A stretch of 64,000 nucleotides of DNA, from contig OZ059896.1 of NCBI GenBank assembly GCA_964057225.1, forward strand, positions 15,140,501 to 15,204,500. Direction: 5' to 3'. Shown piece after piece: positions 23,924 through 35,622 of the stretch. Positions within the stretch are counted from its first letter, which is position 1. Every line of letters starts with the position of its first letter. Under the pieces are notes generated by a model. It worked only from the letters and a program-made list of their open reading frames with translations, was not told where the DNA came from and ran no database searches. Position numbers and translations under genes: made by a program. This DNA is from Auanema rhodensis. Lineage: Eukaryota > Nematoda > Chromadorea > Rhabditida > Rhabditidae.

Positions 23924-24223
23924 ACCTGAGTCAATAAAATTAGAACCTGCCTAAAGTGTTTCAGGAATAACTAATACAGTATAACACAAAGGATTAAAAA
24001 TAGAAGCTAACATGATTAAGCATGATTTTTGTTGATTACAAGTGTTGGAATAGAACTCACTTTACCAGAATTGAAAAGATTTGACACTCGGGCACGTACA
24101 CGGAAATTGGTCTCGTAACGACTACGTGTAGTTTGGTACGGTTAGCAAATTGCGGGATTTTAAAAGTAGTTATTTTTATTAGATTTTTTCATCAAAAGAA
24201 TCAAAAATAGCTTAATTATTACT
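23924..24223. promoter_or_regulatory. Divergent promoter region, tram-1 / RPP21
   Basis: 300 bp between the two divergent start codons. It includes the possible 5' leader exon and intron of tram-1. No defined motif was recognised. Confidence 0.45.
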
Positions 24224-24709
24224 ATGGGACCAAAAAAAGATAATTCTGGGAAGCTTCATGTATTAGATTCTCATAAACGAATTAATTTTCTTCACCAGGG
24301 AGCCGCCCATATTTCTCTGCAAAGTTGGTTTAATTTATAAAGCAATTATTATTTCTTTGTTCAGGTTTAAATAATAATGATGGATTTTCAAAAATTTCTA
24401 GATTAATTTGTAAACAAATAAGAGAGGTTTTGAACACAGAAAGAGTTAAAGTCCATCCAGATTTTACTAGAACCATTTGCAAGAAATGTAGACAAATGCT
24501 GATTGCTAAAGTATTACTAAATGTAAATATGCACTTATGGTAAACTATTTCAGATTCCTCGATGTGAGCTAAAATTAATTCAAAAAAAGATAATGCAGAG
24601 GAAATGTCTTCACTGCAATCATACTCAAAATTATGAGATTAATAGAAGTTATTTATCAAGAAACGAGAAGTCATCTTCCGAAAAAAATGAAAATAAAAAT
24701 CAAGAATAA
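24224..24709 (+). CDS. RPP21: RNase P/MRP protein subunit Rpp21
   Basis: Three exons (introns of 41 and 31 nt) encode 137 residues, the usual size. The N-terminal helix HKRINFLHQGAAHISLQ matches the RLNFLYQAAH helix of Rpp21. The zinc ribbon has two Cys pairs, C72-x2-C75 in TICKKCRQML and C104-x2-C107 in RKCLHCNH. The tail is Ser/Glu/Asn-rich. Rpp21 helps RNase P recognise and cut the 5' leader of pre-tRNA in the nucleus. The stop is 120 bp before the DUS3L start on the same strand, a typical nematode operon distance, so the two tRNA-maturation proteins are probably co-transcribed. Confidence 0.85.
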
Positions 24710-24829
24710 TAAATGTATATACTTAATAATATAAATATTACAACTTTTAAATCTTTATTACCGTCTGTAGTTTTAACTAAGGATTATCCCATTTTTAATA
24801 ATCAAATATTTTGAGTAAGAGTGTTTAGC

Positions 24830-27211
24830 ATGGCCAACTTGGCGGAGACGGATCTGGAGGTGGAAACCGAAAAGTTAAAATCAGTATGCTTGGTACATGA
24901 ATAAGTTTTGCTAATTTACAAGTCATTTTTCCGTTTTAGAATGATAAGGCAAATGAAGGAATAATAAGAGATGGTACTGCTCCGATAAAAGCTGAATATT
25001 TGCTTCCAGTATTGTGAAATATTAGTAATGGAAATGATTTTTGTTTTTAGCGTGAAGAATGGCCAGTAATGCAAACAGAAGGTAGTAATGATAGGGAGAA
25101 AAAATCGGAAAAAAGAGGAAGGAAGGGAATGAACAAGAATAGAAGGTTTTTTTTTGCCGCTGGCGTAATGAAGGCAAGTTAATTATTAAGAAAAGAAATG
25201 AAGCAAGCAGAAACTATTATTCGAGCTTCGTCTGTTCGTTTGTGCCCGTCTGTGATTCAGCCAGTTCAATGCAAGTAAGTATGCTTTTTCTAAACTATTC
25301 TGAAATAATCAAATAGATATGGAGAGAAATGCACATCTGAGCATGATATTAAGAAGTTCTTGGAGCAAAAGTCTGAGGATATTGCTGATTATTGTCCTCT
25401 CTATGACGCCCGTGGATCATGTCCATTTAGTTATGCTTGTCGTTTTGGATCAGTTCATATGGGGGAAGATGGCTCTCAGTTAGTGAAAGTAAGATGATTG
25501 AATACTAGTTATATTTATGTTGTATAATATATTACGCAACCGGTTACTCGGAAATTTAAAGAGAAAAATGATTAGCATATCTTCGAAAATTTGCAGGAAC
25601 CATCAGAGCCTTATTTAGAGGTTCAAAATACTTCTACAATTCATATCCAGATTGCCTTGAGAAAGCATGCTTATGATTTCAAGTCTGCTGATGAGGTGTG
25701 TATGCTGTATGGAGATCATATAATAATAATGAAGTATAGGCTATGGCTGCAGTTAAAGAAGGAAAAATCGGAAGTATGGAACCGGAAAAACGAAAATTAG
25801 ATATGAAAACCTTGAAAGGCAAGAAATACTTAGCTCCTCTCACTACTGTGGTATGATTTTTTCGCGTTTAAATGAAGTTAATATGTTTTTTCAGGGAAAT
25901 CTACCTTTTAGAAGAATATGTGTTGGTTTAGGCGCTGATATAACTTGTGGTGAGATGGCCTTAGCTACTAGTCTTCTCTCAGGTATAAATCATTGTTTTT
26001 TTTTTTACTATTTGCATGTTCAAGGAGCTGCTTCTGAATATTCTCTTGTGAAGAGACATCCATCAGAAAAAATATTTGGAGTACAACTCACTGGAGGATT
26101 CCCGGACACTATGTCAAAAGCTGCGCAAATTTTAACTAATGAGTTTGAGGTGTGTTGCTTACTTTTTTAATTATTTAATTTTAAAATTTTTAGATTGATT
26201 TCATTGATATTAATATGGGATGTCCTATTGATGTTATTAATGATAAAGGTGGCGGATGTGCTTTAGCCTCTCGTACTAAAAAAATGACTGAAGGTATTCT
26301 TATTTTGGATTCTTTTGATGCTTCACGGATTTTCTAGTTGTAACCGCTATGCGTCATGTTATGAGAGATACACCTTTGACCGTAAAAGTCAGAACAGGCT
26401 TGAAAGAAAATGTTTTAACTGCACACGAAACTATTAAAGCTTTAACAGGACTTGGTACTTTTTCACCTGACTTAATTACTCTGCACCCTCGCAGCAAGTA
26501 TTGTAATATACATTTTAACCTCTTTATTTTTTTTTATTCAGGGAGCAGCGGTACACTCATCTTGCTAGATGGGATTTTGTTCCTACTTGTGCTGAAGCAT
26601 CTGGGGAAGTTCCTCTTTGGGCATGTGGTGATGTTTTGAGCTGGGAAAACTATTATGAAGTAGTGTAATGCGCAGTGGAAAGAGTTCTTTGTTTTTTTCA
26701 GAGGTTAAATGAAAATCAAATTGAAGGAATTATGATTGGAAGAGGTGCTTTGATCAAACCCTGGCTTTTCACTGAAATCGATGAACGAAGAACATGGGAT
26801 ATCTCAGCAACTGAAAGATTTGACATAATCAAAAAGTTTTTAAATATTTTTTATTCTTAAACTTCCTTTTTTCAGATTCGCGGATTATGGTTTAGATCAT
26901 TGGGGGAGTGATGATGCTGGTATTGAAAGAACTCGTCGTTTCCTTTTAGAATGGTTGTCATTTACATGCAGGTATTGTATTTTATATTTCAATTTCATAT
27001 TTATTGTTTCAGATATATACCCGTTGGATTACTAGAAGTATTACCGCAGAAGATGAATGATAGACCACCATATTTCAAGGGAAGAAATGAACTTGAAACA
27101 TTATTGGCAAGTGGTCGTGCTGCTGATTGGATTGAAATATCCCGTCGAGTTTTGGGACCTACACCTGAAGGATTTACCTTCATTCCTAAGCACAAAGCTA
27201 GTTCTTATTGA
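24830..27211 (+). CDS. DUS3L: tRNA-dihydrouridine synthase 3 (DUS3L)
   Basis: About thirteen exons give roughly 600 residues. After a charged N-terminus come the two CCCH fingers typical of Dus3 ([12 protein letters not shown] and [16 protein letters not shown] followed by RFGSVH). The FMN-binding TIM barrel follows: [30 protein letters not shown], the catalytic Cys in [59 protein letters not shown] and [16 protein letters not shown]. The C-terminal helical domain ends [15 protein letters not shown]. Dus3 reduces U47 in the variable loop of tRNAs and some mRNA sites. It lies directly downstream of RPP21. Confidence 0.94.
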
Positions 27212-27747
27212 TTTCCTTTGTTGATGTTGTTGATATTGTTCTTTTAAATTTTTAAATATATTTTTATTTTTTCCAAATGTTTTTTTGTTGAACATAAAAG
27301 AAGATACGGTTTAAACAGATTAATAATATAAAACTATTAACTAAAATTATTTTACATTACATATTAAAATAACCTGTAAAATTATGCTTTTGAAAGTCGG
27401 CAAGAGCATAGCTGTATATTATTAAAGAAATTTTTAAATTTTGAATATAGAAATTATAGAACTTTTTACGCGGGTTCAAACGATATATTATTAATTTATA
27501 ATCGATTGATTGAATATTAATGATTAATTATTATTTTTTAATTCATAAAATTCTCCAAAAAGTTTTCAGAAACTCATTTGCTGAACATAGAAATCGAAAT
27601 TGTCAAGTTTTGGGAAAGTCGCAAATAATCGTTAGTCATTTTTATTCAGAAAGCGATTTTTTTTCCAAAATTTTGTTGATGTTTTAGATGTACGTCTTTT
27701 TCGGTTACTTTTGAAAAGTATATAATTTTTTGAGCTTTCTTGCAAAA
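27212..27747. other. AT-rich intergenic region before taf-2
   Basis: 536 bp between the DUS3L stop and the taf-2 start with no coding frame. It probably contains the DUS3L 3' UTR and a taf-2 promoter or trans-splice region. Confidence 0.45.
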
Positions 27748-30700
27748 ATGGAGTGGGTATCCAGTAGTGGGGATGGGTACGATCCACGAGCTTTAGCCAC
27801 CACCAATGGATTGGTATGAGCAGCAAGCTACATTCTGTCATTTAACTCTTTGTAGGGCCATCAACCAAATAGAGCCGGACCCTCAACTGACGATATACAG
27901 CAGTCAGGTCCAACAAATGATTGTATTGCTGATATTCGTGTTTTAGCTCAGACCGTAAGTAACGAAGTTGATAGCATTTCCTTGAGCCCCTGTTCCAGGT
28001 TGATATTACAAACATTAACTTCGTCGAAGAGTCATTTAAAGTACACACAGAAATAACAGTTATACCACTATTACCTGATATTACTGTAATACAACTGCAC
28101 TTAGGAAAATGTTAGTATTTTTCAAAATAACGAGCCGTTTCATCAATACTTTCAGATGCTTTACTTCCATCAGAAGTTAGTTATGAGAATATCGGTAAAA
28201 TAACAGTGAACGGTTGTTCTGCTACATACGATAGAAGAGATCCGTATCAAGTATGTTATTTATTTAATTTTTAAAATGATCTGTCGTTTAGAGTAGTTAT
28301 AGAAATGTAAATAACGGAAATATGTCAGATTTGTTCCGGTGTGTTGCTAGTAATATGAGGAATGATGATTGTAAATTTATTAGTGGTACTTTAGTACATG
28401 ACTTTTCTGCTTTTTAGCTCAACTGCATATTATCATTCCTGCCGAGTTATCTTCCAGAGCCAAATCAATGTCTTCCCTAGTTATAGCCATAGATATTTTA
28501 GTTTGCAAGCCAAAAACGGTTAGTTCTTATTGTTGTTTCATTGTACCTTAATTGCTTCAGGGTATTCAATTCTGTTATTCTTTTGGTCGTGACGGAAGTC
28601 TAGAAAAAGGAGCTCATGTATTTACGTACAAAAGTGCTCTTCTTTCTGGTAAGAAGTGTTTTATAATCTAGATCTTAATTTTATACTGTAGCTACTCATG
28701 AATGGTTACCATGTCTGGATGCACCAGACCAACTAGCATTATGGAGATTCAATATTACTTGTGATGCTAATCATACTGCGGTAGCAAGTGCTGAGCTCAT
28801 TGTAAGTATTAGAAAGAACATTACCTGCTTCATAAAAAACTTTCCAGGATGTTGTGTTCTCTTCAGATCTCAAAAAGAAAATTTACCAGTATCAACAGGC
28901 TGTGCCTACAGCTGCATGTAATATGGGGTGGGCAGTAGGCCACTTCATAACCTATGGCCATCCTGATATGACTGAGGTATAAAATGAAGAAATATTATTA
29001 TAATTTTGAATACAGGTTACTAGTTTCTGTTTGCCTGGACTTCTCGCTCTTATGAAGCATGTTATTTCACCTTTAGATAAAATTTTGGAATATTTTGAAG
29101 AACTTTTATCTTGTAGGTATCCATTCCCCTCATATAAGCAAATTTTTGTGGACAAAGTAAGCCTATTTCTAGTTCCTTTCTTCTATAATTGTTTTATTGT
29201 AGGCTCCGGATGAAGTAACATCTTATAGCAGTCTTACCATTTTTTCTGTAAATATTTTGTTTCATAAGAAAATTATTGATGTTGTCCAGGTATTTATTTC
29301 AATTATTCAATATTTTAGAAATTTTATTAGGAAACTAGAGCACATCTCTCCGTAGGCGTAGCACAACAATTTTTTGGTTGTTTCATATCACCAGCGCATT
29401 GGTTAGAGTGGTGGGTTCCCAAGTCTTTATCGAGGTATGCTTTATTTTAATAGCAAAAAAATTTATTTTTCAAAAGATGAAAATTAATAGTTTTGTGTTC
29501 ATCGTTTTTATTTGTGCAATATCTTAATGAAACTTCTCTAGGCTGATCTCTTCATTGTATATAGAAAAAGTGTTCGGAAATAGTGAATTTATGTATCAAA
29601 TTAAAAAATATATGTCTGAAGTCATAGATTTCGAATCTCAATGGGGGAAAGTAAGAGTTCTAAATCATTTTCTATAATAAACTCATTTCTAGATTTTCCT
29701 TCGTTCTCAAAATAATAATGTTCAACGAACGAACCTTCATTGCGATCCAAGATTCGAGACTGCATGCTCACCCTTGTATGCTGAGGCATCTTGGAAAAAA
29801 GGTCTGTTAATTCTCCGAATGCTTCTGAAGCGCATTGGGCATGAACCATTCTTCCAAGTTCTTCATAAAATTCTCACTGTTGGACACCAGAGTAGTGAAC
29901 GACGTGATAAACCTGCCTCTTGGGCTCATATGGTATTATATTTAATCAATATAGCTTATAGTGATACCGTTTCAGGTTTTATCAACTGATACATTTTTCC
30001 GAACTGTCACAAGTGTAACCGGTAATGAGATTCCAACTTTTCTCGAACAATGGATTTGCGCAGGAGGTCACGCTTCTTTTCAGGTTAGATATATAGTTGT
30101 GGAAATAAATAAAAAAAACTTTTTTTTCAGCTTCAATATACCTTCAACCGAAAAAGAAATATGATTGAGTTAGAGGTGAAGCAGGATATAAATGAAGGGA
30201 ATGGCAGATTGCGGTTAGATATTTTTTGATTTTGAAGAAATTAATGTTGAAGTTTAGATATGTTGGGCCATTAATAGTTGTTGTTCAAGAGCTCGATGGA
30301 TCATTCCAACATACAGTACAAATAGATGGAGATATATCTCGATCTGATCTACAATGTCATTCCAAAGGCAGAAGACAAAAACGAGTTTTCTTTTTATTCA
30401 TTTTAAAAATTATTTTAAATTTGTAGAAAAAAGTGCCATTGTATACAGGAGAAGAAGTTGAAGTAGATTTATCGAATATGGATCCTGATTCTCCCGTTCT
30501 TTGGATTAGAGCTGACCCTGAGCACTTATTACTTAGGCAACTTTTGATTCGACAGCCAATTTATCAATGGGAATATATGCTCAAGTATGAAAGAGATGTT
30601 ATTGCTCAATTAACTGTAAGTATCTTGAGTTTTATCATTCAAAATATGTTTTGGAATGAAATAAATTTAGGCGTTAGATCATGTTCAACAATTTCCCAGT

Positions 30701-32217
30701 GCTCAAAGTAGAACAGTATTATTAGAAATTATTTCCGGTGATCACTTCTTTTACAGGTTTGCAATTTGTTTTTACTTCTTATTTCTATAAATTCAATGTT
30801 TAAGAGTTCGGTGCAAATCAGCATATGCGTTGTCTACAGTTCTCAATAGAATGACAGAAACATGGTCCGGACAGCCTGATCTTATTGAAATGTTCAAGTA
30901 AGTATTTTTTTCTCATAATTTTCAAAATGAACCTTAGAAAGCAATATGGATCGAAATCTTGTGCTCATGTACCCAAACCGAACAATTTTGTTGCCACTTC
31001 ACAAAATCTACAACAATATTTCCTTATGCAGGTCCTGAATTTTATGGGCTTTAAAATATATTGTAATGATTTTTTTAGGCTCTGCCTCAAGCAGCTGCTA
31101 ATATGCGCAATCAAGCTGGATCTTGTTTGAGTGATGTCAAGGATTTTATCCTCGATCTTTTGAGATTCAATGATAATTCCACTAATCGGTATTTTCAAAA
31201 CAAATATGAAAATTATATTCAACTGATTTCAGATATGCTGATGATCACTATAAAGCAGCTCTCTTAAAGGCACTAGCAAACACTATTGTCCAATCCCCCA
31301 ATCATGCCCTCCCCACTTCTCCTGGAGATTTAACACCCGATACTATCAGAATTCTTCAAGAGTTAACTCTTGCTTTAAATATGGACACTTTGAAGCCAAG
31401 TTATGGAAGAATAGTAGGAATCACAGCTTTGAATGGAATTTATCAGGTGGCTTCTGCTTTTTTGGCCATTATCACAAATGAGCTTTCAGCTTCAACGTTT
31501 CAACTATTTGCCACAAGATTCAAAGATTTTTTGGATGTTTGCAGTCCCCAAGATATGTGTTCAAGTAGTATCTATATTGTTTTTCTTTGTTGATATATCT
31601 TTGTAGATGAGAATTGCTGCTTTAACAATTCTAATCGAGCGTGTTTCAACGGTAAAAGATCGAACAGCCCATGAGGATTTGGAACGATTGCTAGACACAG
31701 CTGAACATGATCTTGACCCTACTGTTAGATTGTTTATCCCATATCAGTTGACACAGGTTCCTCCTTTTCGGACGAGCAATAAGTATTATTGTTTTGCTGC
31801 TTACATTCCTCCTACACATATTTTTCAGTACCGATTACTCTAGTATTAATCCTTGTAACACTGTGGAAATTGCCGACAAAATTTTCAGACTGATCCAAAG
31901 AGCAGAGGTATATATCATATTTCCTATTTTGCTTACAATGCAACTCTTCCAGGATGTTCGAGCTCGAATGTTGTTTGCGGATGTGTATTTCTCTCTTTAT
32001 GGTTTGGGTATGTTGTCTTACAGTTTCCTACTGATTGCAATCTTTTCTTTCAGCTGTTCCTCCTGTTAAAGGTGGCCCAGCTATTGCTCCTGGACATCAC
32101 CGTTTATATACCGGCAGTAATGCTGTTAGTGGTTTCCTTTCAAGTACATTGGATGATGATAGACCTGATTCTCCATTACGAAATCAAGATTCTCTCATGG
32201 AAGATATGCTGAATTAA
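27748..32217 (+). CDS. taf-2: TFIID subunit TAF2
   Basis: More than twenty short exons give about 1,150 residues. The start MEWVSSSGDGYDPRALATTN leads to DIRVLAQTVDITNINFVEES, the first beta strands of the M1-aminopeptidase-like fold. The degenerate catalytic region shows GVAQQFFGCFISPAHWLEWW in place of the HExxH zinc site, as expected for TAF2, which has lost peptidase activity. Further on are DKPASWAHMVLSTDTFF, TFLEQWICAGGHASFQ, WIRADPEHLLLRQLLIRQP and a HEAT-like helical region with SYGRIVGITALNGIYQ. It ends with a short Ser/Asp-rich tail, SLMEDMLN. TAF2 contacts TAF8 and the Initiator/downstream promoter DNA in TFIID. BORCS6 follows 205 bp later. Confidence 0.92.
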
Positions 32218-32422
32218 AAATTTTGTTGTTTATTGTTATATCTTTTTCATCGGTTCGTATTAACGTACTACTATCAGGTTGCTAGTCAACAGTAAAAATG
32301 GATATTTTTATTTTTATGATAAAAAAGTTTTTACTAGTGTTTGTGTTTTAGACTTAACGTTAACAACAATCGAAATATCTGTTTTTCTAACACCACATTT
32401 GATTTACAAAGTTATTTTGAGA

Positions 32423-33125
32423 ATGGATGACAGCAGTTCTCCAGAAACACCATCGGCTGAAGCTCCCGTGGATAATCAAGAGACTTTTGTGGCAGAAGAC
32501 CTAGAGGTAGTGTCGTAGCAATCTACCTTGAATAAAATGATTATTGAGAATTTATAGGAACGAATACGAGAAAGTTTTCGTATTTCTTCTAGAGCTGAAA
32601 GCAGATCTGAAAATCTCTCGCTTCCTGATCCTACGGTTTGTTCATTTATTTCCTATGCTATTATCTATTAGGGTTCTAATATATAGGTTCTTGCTGATCT
32701 AGAAGTTCATGCACGTGGTATAGCTTCTAATCTTGATAACATGCTACGAGAATTGAGGTTTTACTTGATGAAATCAATGTTTTTTTTAACTTTTCATTAG
32801 GGGATCACTACACGGGATGAGTGACTTAACACTTGAATCAATGGAATGTTACAAAGGAGCTATAAGTGAAGCTTGCGATTCGGCTGATGCAAACGTTCGC
32901 TCAACCTATGCTGTAAGTCGAAAGTAAACAAAAATATCTCAATCAGTATTGCAGATGCTAGCTAAAATGGAAGAAGTAAATCAGGCTATGAGCAATGTTT
33001 CTAAAGTCTCAAGTGACATGTAAGAGTTTATTCCCCGTTGATTATCAAATCTATTTAATTTCAGTAAAGAAATGAGGAGACTAATTGAACTTTTTGAAAC
33101 TTTATTTCAAGGCTCATTGAAATAA
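32423..33125 (+). CDS. BORCS6: BORC complex subunit 6 (lyspersin)
   Basis: Six short exons. After a Pro/Glu-rich N-terminus ([18 protein letters not shown]) and a Ser/Arg stretch, the C-terminal helical domain reads [58 protein letters not shown] and [15 protein letters not shown]. It aligns along its length with the C-terminal half of human BORCS6. BORC recruits Arl8 to lysosomes and synaptic vesicle precursors for kinesin transport. The long disordered N-terminus of mammalian BORCS6 is missing. I took the ATG at 32423 because the upstream in-frame extension is low-complexity and hydrophobic. It may be the last gene of the RPP21-DUS3L-taf-2 cluster. Confidence 0.82.
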
Positions 33126-33231
33126 ATTATTTATAGATTAACACTAAACTTGATCTCATTCTCTGCGGTTAAATCAGTTGTAAATCAGTTAAACTAGTCG
33201 TATAAATTTTATTTTAATTGTAAAATATATT

Positions 33232-33887
33232 TTACTCTTGTTCGAAGTTATCGCCATCTTCTTCAATACTTGAATTATTGTAATGAATGTTTTGTTTATG
33301 ACGACGGCATACTGATCTTGATGCAAATTTTTTTCCACAATTTCTGCATTGGTAGGGAAGAATCTTAAAACTTTAAAAATGAATAAAAAAAAGATTAACA
33401 ATGACTTGTTTATGTTGCCTAACATGAATTTTATATTGCTCACTAATATCAAATCCTGCATTACATTCAGTACATATGAATCTGTAAACGAAAGTGTGAA
33501 CCAATCGTTATGGAAAATTCAAACCTCTTCTTCTCATTGTGTGTTCTTTCATGTTTTCGTAGAGCCGTCAGCGATTTATACGTTTTTTTGCAATTTTCAC
33601 ACTCGAAGCTAAAATGAAAAAAAATCCTCTCAACCATTCTCTAAATTTCTACGTCTTAAGACCGTGTGCGTTTCGAATATGTCTCTTCAGGTGGTCGTTT
33701 GATATAAATGATTTTTCGCAATTTTCTTCTGTGCATACAAAGGTTTTTCTAAATTCGTTGAATTTGTGTTAAACTTCGAAATGTCAACTTACTTCTCTGT
33801 GTGAATCCTGTTATGAATTTGTAAATTTTCTTTTCGCGTAAATAGTAATCCACATTGTTTACATTGCAATGTGCTATCATTTGACAT
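33232..33887 (-). CDS. Five-finger C2H2 zinc-finger protein
   Basis: Five exons encode 160 residues made almost wholly of C2H2 fingers: CKQCGLLFTRKENLQIHNRIH, CTEENCEKSFISNDHLKRH (TFIIIA-like C-x4-C spacing), CENCKKTYKSLTALRKH, CTECNAGFDISEQYKIH and CRNCGKKFASRSVCRRHKQ. An acidic tail, SSIEEDGDNFEQE, ends the protein. The compact all-finger layout and the second finger recall TFIIIA-type proteins, but TFIIIA has nine fingers and I do not claim orthology. The ATG at 33887 is 13 bp from the divergent map-1 ATG, so each gene's promoter must overlap the other's transcribed region. Confidence 0.82.
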
Positions 33888-33900
33888 CCTTTATTTCAGG

Positions 33901-35424
33901 ATGGAAGTTGAAGGAAAATTCTGCAGCGGATCTGGGTGCGATAAACCAGCCAAACTGAGATGTCCTACTTGTATTAAATTGACTTTGGAAGACGCATTTT
34001 TCTGTGATCAGGTACGTGTTTTTCCCTTCGATATATCACACTCACTATCCTCATCTCCAATTTTTATTGAACAACGTTTAGACTTGTTTTAAATCCAATT
34101 GGGCTCATCATAAGTCTGTTCATATTGATCTGAATGCACCATACAATCCATGGCCATATTATTCGGTATGTTCTTTTCTTCCCAAGTTTGTTTCTCTATT
34201 TTTATTGTTTTAGTTTACTGGACCTTTGCGTCCAGCTCGATTGACACCAAAGAGAACAGTTCCAGAGGCTATCCCCAGACCTGATTATGCTCTACACCCA
34301 GAAGGTGTTTCCTTTGAAGAGCGTCACGCCAAAGCTAATAAAGTTGTCAAAGTAAATTAGATATTCATTGTACTGATCATAACAAGTAATATATAGGTTC
34401 TCGACGAAGAGGAAAAGGAAGGTTTACGACTTGCTTGCAAGCTTGGACGAGAAGTTCTTAACGAGGCTGCTATGGCTTGTGCTCCAGGTGTTACAACTGA
34501 TGAGATTGATAGAGTAGTGCATGAAGCATGTATTGAACGCGATTGTTATCCTAGCCCCCTTGGGTATTTTTAGATTATTTAACAGTCCTTATATTTTTTT
34601 TTCAGATACTATAAGTTCCCTAAGAGTTGTTGTACTTCAGTTAATGAAGTTATTTGTCATGGAATTCCTGATCTAAGAAAGCTGGAAGATGGAGACCTTT
34701 GCAATGGTAAAATAGCTAGCTTAACTATTCTTTCTACAATACTATATGTTTAGTGGATGTAACAGTGTATCACAGAGGCTTCCATGGAGATTTAAACGAA
34801 ACTTTCTTTGTTGGCGAAAAAGTTGATGAAGAATCAAGAAAACTTGTCCAAGTAACATATGAATGTCTTTCACAAGCTATTGCTATAGGTTTCAACATTG
34901 TCCAGATTGATTATTCTAACACAAGTAACAATTGCAGTTAAACCAGGAGTAAAATTCCGTGAGATTGGAAATGTTATTCAGAAACATGCAAATGCTCATG
35001 GCTTCTCTGTCGTCAAATCCTATTGTGGACATGGTATTCACCGCTTGTTCCATACCGCTCCCAATGTGCCTCATTATGGAAGTATGTGTAGCGAAAGGAA
35101 TTTTAATGCTTTGCTTTGAACTTTTTTTCAGAAAACACTGCTACAGGTGTTATGAAAGAAGGAAACGCCTTCACTATTGAGCCAATGATCAATGCCGGTT
35201 TATACAACGACTCTCAATGGCCTGATAACTGGACTGCCGTTACTGTACGTTGTTTTTCGTAAAACATCATCATAGTCTTTAATTTGTTGCAGAAAGACGG
35301 AAAACGCTCAGCTCAGTTTGAACAAACGTTGTTAGTCACTGATACAGGTTGCGAAATTCTCACTGCTAGAAAAACTGGACAACCGTGGTTCATGGACCAA
35401 ATCGCAGAAAAATACTCAAAATAA
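33901..35424 (+). CDS. map-1: Methionine aminopeptidase 1
   Basis: About seven exons give roughly 380 residues. The N-terminal zinc region typical of eukaryotic MetAP1 is present ([17 protein letters not shown], then [17 protein letters not shown]). The linker [16 protein letters not shown] leads to the catalytic domain. The five metal ligands are visible: Asp in [15 protein letters not shown], Asp in [12 protein letters not shown], His in [18 protein letters not shown], Glu in [10 protein letters not shown] and Glu in [12 protein letters not shown]. It removes initiator Met from nascent chains at the ribosome. TTATTTCAG one base before the ATG is a good trans-splice acceptor. The ICE2-like gene follows 198 bp downstream. 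Confidence 0.95.
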
Positions 35425-35452
35425 GGATAATATAACAATTTTTAAAAAAAAG

Positions 35453-35480
<28 letters not shown>
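35453..35480. repeat. (TA)14 microsatellite
   Basis: A pure TA run of about 28 bp in the map-1/ICE2 intergenic gap, just after the map-1 stop. Confidence 0.9.
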
Positions 35481-35483
<3 letters not shown>

Positions 35484-35622
35484 ACGTTGTTGTTGGTTTT
35501 TTCCGTAATAAATTACAGTTTTTATTAAATATTATTCCAGTTGTGTTACAAGCCACATTCTACTTAAACAATTTTTTCAACAATTGCTTCATATTTTTTG
35601 CAGCGTTACAATAAATAACAGC

